From Nitrospira sp. (GTDB taxonomy: Bacteria > Nitrospirota > Nitrospiria > Nitrospirales > Nitrospiraceae), in the NCBI GenBank assembly GCA_024760525.1, contig CP060499.1, forward strand, positions 682,001 to 746,000: a DNA stretch of 64,000 nucleotides, in the 5' to 3' direction. The translations under genes and the position numbers were made by a program. This document shows, one piece after another, positions 47,894-55,867 of this stretch. Under the pieces are notes generated by a model. It saw nothing but the letters and a program-made list of their open reading frames with translations. It was not told the origin of the DNA and ran no database searches. Within the stretch, counting starts at the first letter, position 1, and each line of letters starts with the position of its first letter.

Positions 47894-48223
47894 TAATACG
47901 GGTTTATTCCCAAACACATCGATATTACGGAGACATTTGCCCTCAGATCTGAATAAGAGTGGAGGAACTGGGGTGCTTTTCCCTTCGGCTCGTACAGTGA
48001 CCGAGAGGTCGAGCGATTATGCGGACTTTGAACGATTTCCACGTTGAGTGCGCGGAAAGGATGGGCTATGATGGCTCTCCCAAGTCAGGCAGACGGATGG
48101 AGTGGCCATGGCTTTCGCGTGGCGATAGGCGTAGCTTACCGGTTAACTACATCGAACTCCTTAATGGTCCGATCTCAGAACCTTCACGGGTTCTTGAGCC
48201 AGCTGGGCAGGGAGGGCATCTAC
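47894..48223. other. Long intergenic region upstream of glnB
   Basis: 330 bases without a convincing gene between nadE and glnB. The glnB reading frame is open upstream to 48044 but that part is not PII-like. It holds a candidate sigma-54 site (listed separately) and probably the control region of glnB-glnA. No clear sigma-70 promoter, hairpin or repeat was found. Confidence 0.5.
48109..48123 (+). promoter_or_regulatory. Weak sigma-54-like site upstream of glnB
   Basis: TGGC (48109-48112) with its GG 10 bases before a GC (48122-48123) fits the strict GG-N10-GC spacing of -24/-12 promoters, and the -24 half matches TGGC. The -12 half reads TGGC where TTGC is preferred. The start would be near 48135, about 90 bases before glnB. 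rpoN is in the same window. Such short matches are frequent by chance. Confidence 0.25.
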
Positions 48224-48562
48224 ATGAAGTTGGTCGAGGCGATTGTCAAACCGTTCAAGCTCGAAGAAATCAAGGATGCCCTGCTGGAAATCGGTGTCCA
48301 AGGCATGACCGTGTCCGAGGTCAAAGGGTTCGGACGTCAGAAGGGCCATAAGGAAATGTATCGGGGGCAAGAGTATACGATCGAATTTGTGCCCAAGGTC
48401 AAGATCGAAGTCGCCGTGACGGATGCGCAGGTGCCACGGGTGACCGAGGCCATCATTCGCGCCGCTAAAACCGGCAGTATCGGTGATGGGAAAATTTTTG
48501 TTCGAGAATTGAGCGAGGCGGTGCGTATTCGGACAGGAGAAACCGGAGAAACCGCATTGTGA
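48224..48562 (+). CDS. glnB: Nitrogen regulatory protein PII
   Basis: 112 residues, the exact PII length. It is a trimeric sensor of 2-oxoglutarate, ATP/ADP and, by uridylylation, glutamine. The T loop has GFGRQKGHKEMYRGQEYTIEF with Tyr51, the uridylylation site, conserved; TGSIGDGKIFV and RIRTGE are the B and C loops. This is a GlnB-type and not GlnK-type gene because it is paired with glnA and not amtB. ATG 48224 follows GGGAGG. glnA follows after 59 bases. No glnD is in the window. Confidence 0.96.
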   Translation: MKLVEAIVKPFKLEEIKDALLEIGVQGMTVSEVKGFGRQKGHKEMYRGQEYTIEFVPKVKIEVAVTDAQVPRVTEAIIRAAKTGSIGDGKIFVRELSEAVRIRTGETGETAL

Positions 48563-48621
48563 GGGAAGGGGATTCAAGCGGTGGAACATCATTGCAAAGG
48601 ATCTCGTAAAGGAGGAAGGGA

Positions 48622-50031
48622 ATGAACGTGCGTGAGGTGTTGGAGTTCGCCAAGAAGCACAGAGTGCAGATGGTGGACTTGAAATTCGTCGATCTGCCGG
48701 GCGTGTGGCAACATATGACGATCCCCGTGAGCGAACTGACCGAGACGCTGTTCAAGGACGGTTCCGGTCTGGATGGATCATCGATTCGCGGCTGGAAGGC
48801 CATCAACAACAGTGACTTGTTGGTAGTGCCCGACCCGGCGACGGCCTGTTTGGATCCCTTTACCGCGGTGCCGACACTCAGCATGACCGGCAACGTCGTG
48901 GATCCGATCTCCCGTGAAAATTACGACAGAGATCCCAGATTCATCGCTCAGAAGGCGGAGCGGTATCTTCAGAGCACCAAGATCGGGGACAGTTCATTCT
49001 GGGGTCCGGAAGCTGAATTTTTCATCTTCGACCATGCCCGCTACGATCAGAACAGCCACAGCGGCTTCTATTATCTGGATTCTGAGGAAGGCGCATGGAA
49101 CATGGGGCAAGAGGGGCTCAACCTCGGCGGCAAGATCCGCCACAAGCAAGGGTATTTCCCCGTGGCTCCCGCAGATACCCAACAAGATATCCGAAGCGAA
49201 ATGGTCCTTGAAATGGAAAAGGTCGGCATCGTGGTGGAAAAGCATCATCACGAGACGGCCTCGGCCGGGCAGGCCGAGATCGATATTCGATTTGATTCCC
49301 TGTTGCGGACTGCGGACAAGATGATGATGTACAAGTACATCGTCAAAAACGTGGCCCGTCGACATGGGAAGACGGCGACATTCATGCCGAAACCGCTGTT
49401 CAATGATGCGGGATCCGGAATGCACACGCACCAGAGTATTTGGAACGATGGAAAACCACTCTTTGCCGGGAAAGATTATGCCGGCATTTCACAGCTCTGT
49501 TTGTATTATATCGGCGGTATTCTGAAACATGCGCCGGCGTTGGCGGCGTTTACCAACCCGACGACGAATTCCTACAAACGCATCACACCGGGATTCGAAG
49601 CTCCCGTGCTGCTGGCCTATTCCAGTCGGAATCGATCGGCCGGGATCCGTATTCCGATGTACTCCCCGAGTCCGAAAGCCAAGCGGATCGAGGTGCGGTT
49701 TCCGGACCCGTCCTGCAATCCGTATTTGGCATTCTCCGCGATGCTCATGGCGGGGCTGGACGGCATTCAAAACAAGATCAACCCCGGCGAACCGGCTGAA
49801 AAAGACCTCTATGATCTCGATCCCAAAGAGGCCGCCAGTATCCCGACGATGCCCGGGAGCCTTGATGAAGCGATCAGCAGCCTGGAAAAAGATCATCAGT
49901 TTCTGCTCAAAGGAGAGGTATTTACCGAGGATCTGATCGAAGCCTGGGTCGGCTATAAACGAAACAAGGAGATCGATGCGATGCGGTTGCGTCCGCATCC
50001 GTATGAGTTTTTCTTGTACTACGATGTTTAG
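48622..50031 (+). CDS. glnA: Glutamine synthetase type I
   Basis: 469 residues; makes glutamine from glutamate, ammonia and ATP. The ATP-binding NAGSGMHTHQS-type motif (DAGSGMHTHQSIW), the loop NPTTNSYKRITPGFEAP and the metal ligands are present. Tyr397 in KDLYDLDP aligns with the adenylylated tyrosine of E. coli GlnA, so this is a GSI-beta enzyme controlled by GlnE. AAAGGAGGAAGGG precedes the ATG. glnB is just upstream; the two divergent GlnE-like genes are 9.5 kb downstream. Confidence 0.97.
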   Translation: MNVREVLEFAKKHRVQMVDLKFVDLPGVWQHMTIPVSELTETLFKDGSGLDGSSIRGWKAINNSDLLVVPDPATACLDPFTAVPTLSMTGNVVDPISRENYDRDPRFIAQKAERYLQSTKIGDSSFWGPEAEFFIFDHARYDQNSHSGFYYLDSEEGAWNMGQEGLNLGGKIRHKQGYFPVAPADTQQDIRSEMVLEMEKVGIVVEKHHHETASAGQAEIDIRFDSLLRTADKMMMYKYIVKNVARRHGKTATFMPKPLFNDAGSGMHTHQSIWNDGKPLFAGKDYAGISQLCLYYIGGILKHAPALAAFTNPTTNSYKRITPGFEAPVLLAYSSRNRSAGIRIPMYSPSPKAKRIEVRFPDPSCNPYLAFSAMLMAGLDGIQNKINPGEPAEKDLYDLDPKEAASIPTMPGSLDEAISSLEKDHQFLLKGEVFTEDLIEAWVGYKRNKEIDAMRLRPHPYEFFLYYDV

Positions 50032-50060
50032 CGAAAGAGAGCCAGAGTGACTTGCGAGAT

Positions 50061-50086
50061 GCCCTGTTCGACGGTCAGGGCTTCTT
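50061..50086 (+). terminator. Possible terminator after glnA
   Basis: GCCCTG (50061-50066) and CAGGGC (50076-50081) form a 6-bp stem with a 9-base loop followed by TTCTT. It overlaps the stop codon of the opposing minus-strand gene. A weak terminator or a shared mRNA end is possible. Confidence 0.35.
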
Positions 50087-50464
50087 GCACGCAATCTGCC
50101 ACAGGGCATGGTTGAGGCTTTGAGTCTCAATAGGCTGCCAACGGCCATTTTCGATGTAGCCGGACGCCGACTTGCCGGTACCCATCTGCCTGGAAAATTC
50201 CACAATTTGCAGCACGCGAACCAGAGATTGCGCACAATCAAATTCCTTGTGGGTCTTGCTGGACAAGAATCGTGTCGTGTCATTCCACTGGATGTCCGTG
50301 AGTTGCCAGAGGGTCGCGCGGCTCCCGTTCCGACGAATCGTCTCCGGATCGAAGTACACGGTTTCCAAGCCGGCAGGTTGGGACTGTTTCTCGACGGCCA
50401 CCCATCCCGCAAAGACCGGCCCGTCGCTGAGGATCAGCATAGCAACAAACACCAATCGGATCAT
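50075..50464 (-). CDS. Small secreted protein, surface-adhesin-E-like
   Basis: 129 residues. A signal peptide (about 1-19, ending VFA) is followed by a compact domain with a conserved layout: WVAVEKQ, YFDPETIRRNGSRATLWQLTDI, SSKTHKEFDCAQ and a C-terminal cysteine (IACKKP), the two Cys probably forming a disulfide. The pattern resembles the adhesin-E / small periplasmic family I recall from Proteobacteria and Nitrospira; function there is unclear. It converges on glnA and diverges from the CBS gene. Confidence 0.7.
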   Translation of the reverse strand: MIRLVFVAMLILSDGPVFAGWVAVEKQSQPAGLETVYFDPETIRRNGSRATLWQLTDIQWNDTTRFLSSKTHKEFDCAQSLVRVLQIVEFSRQMGTGKSASGYIENGRWQPIETQSLNHALWQIACKKP

Positions 50465-50597
50465 GACGGCGCACCCGGTTCGTTTTCTACTTCATGAGCC
50501 ATACAGGTTGAGAGCGGATGGCATAAGGGCAAACGGGCAAAAAATCAAGCGGCAAATTGCAGGGTGGCGAACCAAGAGATTCCGTTCCATCGACCTC

Positions 50598-50626
50598 TTG
50601 AGCCTCATCCTGGCTTAGAGTATGCT
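50598..50626 (+). promoter_or_regulatory. Probable promoter for the CBS-pair gene
   Basis: TTGAGC (50598-50603) and TATGCT (50621-50626) are exactly 17 bases apart. The predicted start near 50633 is 20 bases before the ATG at 50653 and leaves room for its GGAGGG ribosome binding site. Confidence 0.45.
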
Positions 50627-50652
50627 CGCGTTCATAACCGGGGAGGGTGACG

Positions 50653-51414
50653 ATGCCGAAGCGAGTTCGTACGGGGTTGACGCGGAGTGATATTCTCGAT
50701 CGGTATGTCGAACGGTTCAAGCAGCAGCTCGTGAAGTTTCAGCCGTTTCTCTCGCGCAAGCGCGGGTCCGTTTCGCTTGAGGATTTCGACGAAGCAGCTG
50801 AAGAGCTGATCGGCCAGGTGTTCGGTGCCGCCTCCGATGAATCCGAAGCCTACCTCCTTGCGAAAACGGGAGAGTCGGCACTCTTACCGGAAGAAGCGCA
50901 GGAAAGCGGGACGCACAATGTGGAGCGCGAAAGTCTGCAGCAGCGGCGCCAAGTGCTGGAAAGCTGCCTGGCTGACCTCGAATTGCGCCGGCGTGTGCAG
51001 GCAACTAGGAAGGCAAAAGGAGTTGGGCAGGCACTCGTCGCAGATTATATGTCGCACGAGGTCCGAAGCATCCATAGAGAGGCCTCGATTAAACAAGCGG
51101 GGCAGATGTTGCAGAAACACAAAGTCGGCTCACTGATCGTGGACGATGGGTCTCGTTATATCGGGATCATCACCGATTCCGATGTCACCCGCAAAGCGGT
51201 CGCCAAAGGGTTGGATCCCAACAGCACCACTGTCGCCACCTGCATGAGCCGATCAATCGTGACCATCGAAGAAGATGAGTCCTTAGCGGACGCCATGTCG
51301 CTGATGAAGAAGCAGGGCATCCGGCATCTGCCTGTGACTGCCGATGCCACCATCATCGGCGTACTTTCCGTTTCAGATCTCCTGCGTGCCTTGGAAGCGC
51401 AGATATCGTCCTAA
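50653..51414 (+). CDS. CBS-domain-pair protein
   Basis: 253 residues. The N-terminal half (about 1-125) is helical, acidic and unrecognised, with a possible coiled coil (about 90-120). The C-terminal half is a CBS pair: CBS1 about 130-185 (YMSHEVRSIHREASIKQAGQMLQ, GIITDSDVTRKAV) and CBS2 about 192-250 (CMSRSIVTIEEDESLADAMSLM, GVLSVSDLLRAL). CBS pairs bind adenine nucleotides; without a partner domain the target is unknown. ATG 50653 is chosen over GTG 50647 because of GGAGGG spacing. Confidence 0.85.
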   Translation: MPKRVRTGLTRSDILDRYVERFKQQLVKFQPFLSRKRGSVSLEDFDEAAEELIGQVFGAASDESEAYLLAKTGESALLPEEAQESGTHNVERESLQQRRQVLESCLADLELRRRVQATRKAKGVGQALVADYMSHEVRSIHREASIKQAGQMLQKHKVGSLIVDDGSRYIGIITDSDVTRKAVAKGLDPNSTTVATCMSRSIVTIEEDESLADAMSLMKKQGIRHLPVTADATIIGVLSVSDLLRALEAQISS

Positions 51415-51582
51415 CGTCATGTCCCGCACCACGCGCGCATGGCGGCAGGGGCGGCAATCCAGCCACTTGTGAGTGAGTACGTCGACTGCCTGCAGCGATG
51501 CCGTAGCGGCCAGGCCGGCAATCGGTTCCTCCTTGGCAATCTGTGCCACGCCTCCCACCCATTTTGTCCGAGGGATCACCAA
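51373..51582 (-). CDS. Possible small protein after the lipoprotein cluster
   Basis: A minus-strand frame of 69 codons starting at TTG 51582, 17 bases after the stop of the last lipoprotein gene and overlapping the end of the CBS gene by 42 bases in antisense. Third codon positions are mostly G or C, as in true genes here, and it has LTHKWLDCRPCRHARVV with a CxxC. No ribosome binding site is visible and no family is recognised. It may be chance. Confidence 0.22.
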   Translation of the reverse strand: MVIPRTKWVGGVAQIAKEEPIAGLAATASLQAVDVLTHKWLDCRPCRHARVVRDMTLGRYLRFQGTQEI

Positions 51583-51599
51583 GAAAAGTACGACGCCGG

Positions 51600-52190
51600 T
51601 TACTCGACGGAGTGGCCTTCCAGAAAAACCGCTTGCTCCAGGGTGCGGAAGAACTGCTGGTAGGGCAGGGGATCCTCGACAGCACGAAGATAGAACTGAG
51701 CGCTGGCCCGCACGACGAGTTGCACGTCGTTGCGGTTGCGGACGGTGACGGTCAGCCGCACCAGGTCGCTGCGCTGATAGAAAGGACCCCAGGCACGGTA
51801 GTTTCTGGTGAGAAACAGGAGTGTGTCCGGCTGGTAAAGAAAATAGGACGGATCGATGAAGGTCGGTTCCTCAAGATCGACAAATTTCTTGCCGGACACG
51901 ATTCCCAGCTCCTCATCGAGCACCTCGATCTTGCAGTTCAGATCTTGCAAGGTCATGACGATCGCCTGGAGCATCTTGCGCCGGTCTTTGGTATCGAACA
52001 CGCGTGTTTGTGCGGCACGGACCTTGACCTGACTCTCCTCGGACAGCCAGATCTGTGTCCGCGCGTCGGATTGATTGTCGTGCCGCATTTCGTAAGGCGA
52101 ACAGGCCGTGCAGAACGTTGCTACGGCCAGCAGCATCGTAGGCAACCATTGTTGAGGCGATGGCAAATCGAGCGATCTGAGGGCGATCAT
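51600..52190 (-). CDS. Lipoprotein of a tandem paralogous family (3)
   Basis: 196 residues. A lipobox-like FCTAC puts the lipidated cysteine at position 30. The body shares with its two upstream neighbours the blocks QTRVFDTKDRRKMLQAIVMTLQDLNCKIE (about 61-89), LGIVSGKK, a strand with LVRLTVTVRNRND and a closing YQQFFRTLEQAVFLE. It differs by a larger middle segment with FLYQPDTLLFLTRNYRAWG. Probably outer- or inner-membrane anchored in the periplasm. It overlaps the preceding gene by four bases, so the three are co-translated. Function unknown. Confidence 0.82.
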   Translation of the reverse strand: MIALRSLDLPSPQQWLPTMLLAVATFCTACSPYEMRHDNQSDARTQIWLSEESQVKVRAAQTRVFDTKDRRKMLQAIVMTLQDLNCKIEVLDEELGIVSGKKFVDLEEPTFIDPSYFLYQPDTLLFLTRNYRAWGPFYQRSDLVRLTVTVRNRNDVQLVVRASAQFYLRAVEDPLPYQQFFRTLEQAVFLEGHSVE

Positions 52191-52636
52191 GACGATGGTT
52201 TGGATTCCTGAGAGAGAAACAGGGTTCGCTGCAATGCCGCGAAGAAGTTCTGGTACACCTTGGGATCCTCGATGGGCTTGTTGTTGTAGATGGCATTGGC
52301 GCGAATGCTCATTTTCTCCGCCGTCTCCTGCCGCACCGTCACGGTGATCGTCACGACGTCGTAGTAGTTGGGTTCGGCGAATCGTGCCGCGGTGACAAGT
52401 CCAAGTCCTTCGTTGGCCCGTTCGATGATGAAGCCGAGGTCCTGGAGCGAGGCGATGACTCCGCGGATGGCGGCGTTGCGATCAGCCAGATCGAAAGTCC
52501 TCGTCTGAAGGCTCCGGATCTTCATCTGTGCCTCGGTCGGGGCGAGCAAATCCTGTTTCACTTCCGGCGGGACGCATCCATAGAGGAAGAGGGTTCCGGC
52601 GAATAGGACGCCGGTGCAGATCATCGTGGTTTGCAT
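52187..52636 (-). CDS. Lipoprotein of a tandem paralogous family (2)
   Basis: 149 residues from the chosen ATG 52636, which has GAAAGG about seven bases ahead; an in-frame ATG at 52651 lacks one. Lipobox LYGC, cysteine 21. Shared family blocks are LQTRTFDLADRNAAIRGVIASLQDLGFIIE, LGLVTAARF, VVTITVTVRQE and YQNFFAALQRTLFLSQE. It is the shortest and simplest of the three paralogues. It sits in the middle of the run, 24 bases after the first paralogue and overlapping the third. Confidence 0.82.
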   Translation of the reverse strand: MQTTMICTGVLFAGTLFLYGCVPPEVKQDLLAPTEAQMKIRSLQTRTFDLADRNAAIRGVIASLQDLGFIIERANEGLGLVTAARFAEPNYYDVVTITVTVRQETAEKMSIRANAIYNNKPIEDPKVYQNFFAALQRTLFLSQESKPSS

Positions 52637-52660
52637 CGTGAGCCTTTCCATGGCACGGCT

Positions 52661-53227
52661 TCAGATTCGATGGGCCTCGAGAAACACGGCTTTGGAGAGC
52701 TTGGCAAAAAATTGCTGATAAATCTCCGCATCGCGGACCATTTCCATATATTGCGTCCCGGGCGGAATGTACTGGCGATCGATCTGGCCATCTCCCTTCC
52801 AGACGACCCGGTAGAACACAATGCGGACTTCCTGGCGGGTCGCTTCCCGGTCGAGCGGACGGGACACGAGGGCCGCGGCGATCCTCTGATGCAGATCCAC
52901 CGGCTGTAAGACCTTCCCTAACGAGAGGAAGAACCATAGCGCCTTTCCGGCATATTGACCGTATTCACGGGCACTGCGCTCCTTCGCAGCGCGCAGGAAG
53001 CCGGCTTCCCGCTGGCTTTCTTCAATCTGAAATCCCAAATCCTGGAGCACGGCGGCCGAGGCTGAGAGAAGTTCCTGCTCGTTCGGCGTTTCGAACATGC
53101 GAGTCTGCATAGCCCGATGTTTGGGAACGTCCGGTGTGAGAGCGAAAAGGTCGGCCGGTTCGGTCTGGGCGACACAGCCGTTTAGGAATGTAAGAGCCAG
53201 GATCGGAAGAAGAAGTCTTTTCCCCAT
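52661..53227 (-). CDS. Lipoprotein of a tandem paralogous family (1)
   Basis: 188 residues from ATG 53227. Lipobox LNGC, cysteine 18. It carries the family blocks MQTRMFETPNEQELLSASAAVLQDLGFQIE (about 41-70), GFLRAAKE, VRIVFYRVVW and a closing YQQFFAKLSKAVFLE. Between them is a hydrophobic stretch GKALWFFLSLGKVL not seen in the other two. An in-frame ATG at 53308 would add 27 residues ahead of the signal and is unlikely. A BamE-like lipoprotein gene precedes it by 31 bases. Confidence 0.82.
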   Translation of the reverse strand: MGKRLLLPILALTFLNGCVAQTEPADLFALTPDVPKHRAMQTRMFETPNEQELLSASAAVLQDLGFQIEESQREAGFLRAAKERSAREYGQYAGKALWFFLSLGKVLQPVDLHQRIAAALVSRPLDREATRQEVRIVFYRVVWKGDGQIDRQYIPPGTQYMEMVRDAEIYQQFFAKLSKAVFLEAHRI

Positions 53228-53258
53228 AACCCTGATGCGGATCCCTCTCACGGGCGGA

Positions 53259-53651
53259 TCAGAACTGGGTGGAGTTGTAGGCAAAGTCTCGGACCTTCTT
53301 TTCTTCATCGTACTTGATGATGATGGTCAGAGTACGTTGGCGTTGTGAGCTCGAGCTGTCACGTGATGTGGTGCCGAGAATGATGATGCTTGCAAAGGAT
53401 GAGCTGGCCGTGTCGACGCGATCAGTCGAGACCTTGTCGTAGATCCAGACCTCGCGCCGCTTCTCGTCCGTCGTCACGATATTGGGACTCCCCAGCAGTT
53501 CGGCCACCTGAGAGGCAGGCATCCCGACTTTGACCTCACCCTGCACCTTGCCGACGGTGAGACGGTCTTCCTTAATTTCGGCCTTATTGCCGCCGCAACC
53601 TATGGTTGCCATGATCAGACAAAGACTCAGAATCGTCCATGTAGATTTCAT
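53259..53651 (-). CDS. SmpA/BamE-like small lipoprotein
   Basis: 130 residues from ATG 53651. Lipobox TIGC, cysteine 19. The core VKVGMPASQVAELLGSPNIVTTDEKRREVWIYDK (about 41-74) is the SmpA/OmlA-type motif (glycine-x-proline turn, helix, LG-x-P, then W-Y strand) found in BamE and many other small lipoproteins. A Ser/Thr-rich strand and LTIIIKYDEEKKVRDFAY end it. First gene of the minus-strand lipoprotein run, so it may work with the three paralogues. BamE itself is usually encoded elsewhere; treat as BamE-like only. Confidence 0.78.
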   Translation of the reverse strand: MKSTWTILSLCLIMATIGCGGNKAEIKEDRLTVGKVQGEVKVGMPASQVAELLGSPNIVTTDEKRREVWIYDKVSTDRVDTASSSFASIIILGTTSRDSSSSQRQRTLTIIIKYDEEKKVRDFAYNSTQF

Positions 53652-53865
53652 TGATGGGTTCCCCTTTCTGTCGTCCCTGTGTGGCGCAGACGTGACTCTG
53701 AGCACAGGCTACTGTGCCTGAGGCGAGGTGTCAATGACGGGAGAGTAAGGGGAGAGAGGCCAAGCATTGAGCGGCCGTGTGCCGGCGAATGGGGCTGCGG
53801 CTCATCCTCTTGAAGAAAGATACCCGTTTTCTCACTGCGATCGGGTACACTGCGCGTCACCCGTC

Positions 53866-55698
53866 ATGCCGCCGATCATGCTGCTCAGTTGCGAGTCTCT
53901 TGGGAAAAGCTTCGGTATCAAACCGTTGTTTACTGATCTGTCGCTCGGACTGGCCGACGGCGACCATGTCGGCCTGATCGGCCCCAACGGTTCCGGGAAA
54001 TCCACGTTGCTCAAGATCCTCGCCGGCCTTGAGGTGCCGGATAGTGGGACCCGATCCATACGGCGGCAGATCCGCATCGGCTATGTCCCGCAGGAGCCCT
54101 CCTTTGCCGAGCAGCACTCGGTGGAGGACACGCTGGTCCAAGTCCTTCTCGACGAGGGACTGGATCCGCATGAGCATGGCGGGAGAATTGCCAAAGCGCT
54201 CAGCCTCGGAGGATTTGTTCGATCCGATCAGGTGGTCTCGACACTTTCGGGAGGATGGAAGAAGCGGTTGGCGATCGCACGGTCACTGATGCTGGAACCG
54301 GACGTGCTGCTCATGGACGAGCCGACTAACCATCTGGACCTCGACGGCATCCTTTGGCTTGAAGACCTGCTGAAAGCCGAACCCCATGCGTTCATCGTCA
54401 TTAGTCACGATCGCCGGTTCCTGGAATCGGTGACCACGCGGATCTGGGAATTGAACCGGAGATACGCCAATGGCCTCTTTCAGGCGAACGGGCGGTACAG
54501 CGAGTTCCTGGAGCAGCGCGACGCGGCCTTACAGGCGCAGGCCGACTATCAGGCATCATTGGCCAATCGGGTCCGGCGCGAAGTGGAATGGCTCAGGCGT
54601 GGCCCCAAAGCCCGCACGACCAAGGCCAAGGCCAGAATTGACTCGGCGGGACGGCTCATCGACGAACTGCAGGATATCGAGTCGCGGCAGGGGAATGCGT
54701 CGGCCGGAATCGACTTCGCGGCTTCCGGTCGAAAGTCGAAACAATTGTTGGTTGCAAAGGAAATCGGGAAAACACTCGGCGGCAAGCCGATCGTGTCCTG
54801 CCTCGACCTCATGATAGGGCCAGGCGAACGGATCGGTCTTCTGGGCCCCAATGGCGGCGGCAAGACCACTCTCCTCAAACTCTTGGCGGGCACGTTGCCG
54901 ACAGACAGCGGCGCCATCACCCGAGCCGATCGGCTCCGGGTCGTGACCTTCGACCAACATCGCGAGTCGCTGGACCAGCAGGCCACGTTGCGGCGTGCCC
55001 TCGCTCCTGCCGGTGGCGATGCCGTCGTGTACCAGGATCGGTCCGTGCATCTGGTCTCATGGGCCAAGCGTTTTCTGTTCAGGCCGGAGCAGCTGGATTT
55101 GCCGGTCTCCCGTCTGTCGGGCGGAGAGCAGGCCCGGTTGCTGATCGCTCGACTCATGCTTCAGCCGGCGGATCTCTTGATCCTCGACGAACCCACGAAC
55201 GATTTGGATATCCCGACGCTCGATGTGCTGGAAGACAGCCTGCTGGAATTCGAGGGCGCACTTGTTCTAGTGACGCACGACCGGTGGCTGCTGGACCGAG
55301 TCTCCACCAGACTTCTTGCCCTGGATGGGACGGGCCGCGCCGAGTGGTTCGCCGACTATGCCCAATGGGAAGCCGCGCAGGCAAAAAAAACGACGCAAGA
55401 ACGAAAATCTCAGATTGCAAAGGAAAGTCCTGCCTCGGCGGGACCGTCCAAACGGAAAGGCTTGTCGTACAAAGAACAGAAAGAATGGGATCAGATCGAA
55501 ATCACCATTCAGAAAGCCGAAGAACGGGTCGTTGCTTGCCAAATGGCGGCAAATGATCCATCCATTGCTTCCTCCGCCGCTGAATTACAAGAACGCTACG
55601 CGGCGCTGCATGTCGCGCAAGCTGACGTCGAGCGCCTCTACGCCCGCTGGGCCGAATTGGAGGAGAAACGCGCTCAAGCCATCGGTAGCACCCAGTAA
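53866..55698 (+). CDS. uup: ABC-F family ATPase, Uup-type
   Basis: 610 residues from ATG 53866 (ATG 53878 also possible). Two ABC domains without membrane spans: Walker A GPNGSGKST and GPNGGGKTT, signatures LSGGWKKR and LSGGEQAR, Walker B LLMDEPTNHLDL and LILDEPTNDLDI. The linker about 240-300 is basic and helical. A C-terminal coiled coil (about 540-605) resembles the DNA/RNA-binding end of Uup. ABC-F proteins act on stalled ribosomes. It diverges from the lipoprotein genes across a 214-base gap. Confidence 0.87.
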   Translation: MPPIMLLSCESLGKSFGIKPLFTDLSLGLADGDHVGLIGPNGSGKSTLLKILAGLEVPDSGTRSIRRQIRIGYVPQEPSFAEQHSVEDTLVQVLLDEGLDPHEHGGRIAKALSLGGFVRSDQVVSTLSGGWKKRLAIARSLMLEPDVLLMDEPTNHLDLDGILWLEDLLKAEPHAFIVISHDRRFLESVTTRIWELNRRYANGLFQANGRYSEFLEQRDAALQAQADYQASLANRVRREVEWLRRGPKARTTKAKARIDSAGRLIDELQDIESRQGNASAGIDFAASGRKSKQLLVAKEIGKTLGGKPIVSCLDLMIGPGERIGLLGPNGGGKTTLLKLLAGTLPTDSGAITRADRLRVVTFDQHRESLDQQATLRRALAPAGGDAVVYQDRSVHLVSWAKRFLFRPEQLDLPVSRLSGGEQARLLIARLMLQPADLLILDEPTNDLDIPTLDVLEDSLLEFEGALVLVTHDRWLLDRVSTRLLALDGTGRAEWFADYAQWEAAQAKKTTQERKSQIAKESPASAGPSKRKGLSYKEQKEWDQIEITIQKAEERVVACQMAANDPSIASSAAELQERYAALHVAQADVERLYARWAELEEKRAQAIGSTQ

Positions 55699-55867
55699 AT
55701 TGCTGACCAGAAACAGACTCCCGGCTCCCGTCCTGTGTATTGGTTCTGGTTTGTCGCATAGCGAGTCTTTCTCTCCAGACGAACACTTCCTCTACAGTTC
55801 CACCCGTTCATAACCGATAGAGGAGGCGAGAGCCTGTATCGGCGTATCACCGAAGGGACCCTCCACC

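Noticed and set aside
48582..48596. Sigma-54 promoter TGGAAC-TTGCA before glnA as an annotated feature
   Set aside because: Nine bases between GG and GC, where sigma-54 needs ten; kept only as an observation.
49489..50412. 307-codon minus-strand frame crossing glnA and the small secreted-protein gene
   Set aside because: It conflicts with glnA and with the well-formed secreted-protein frame; no features of its own.
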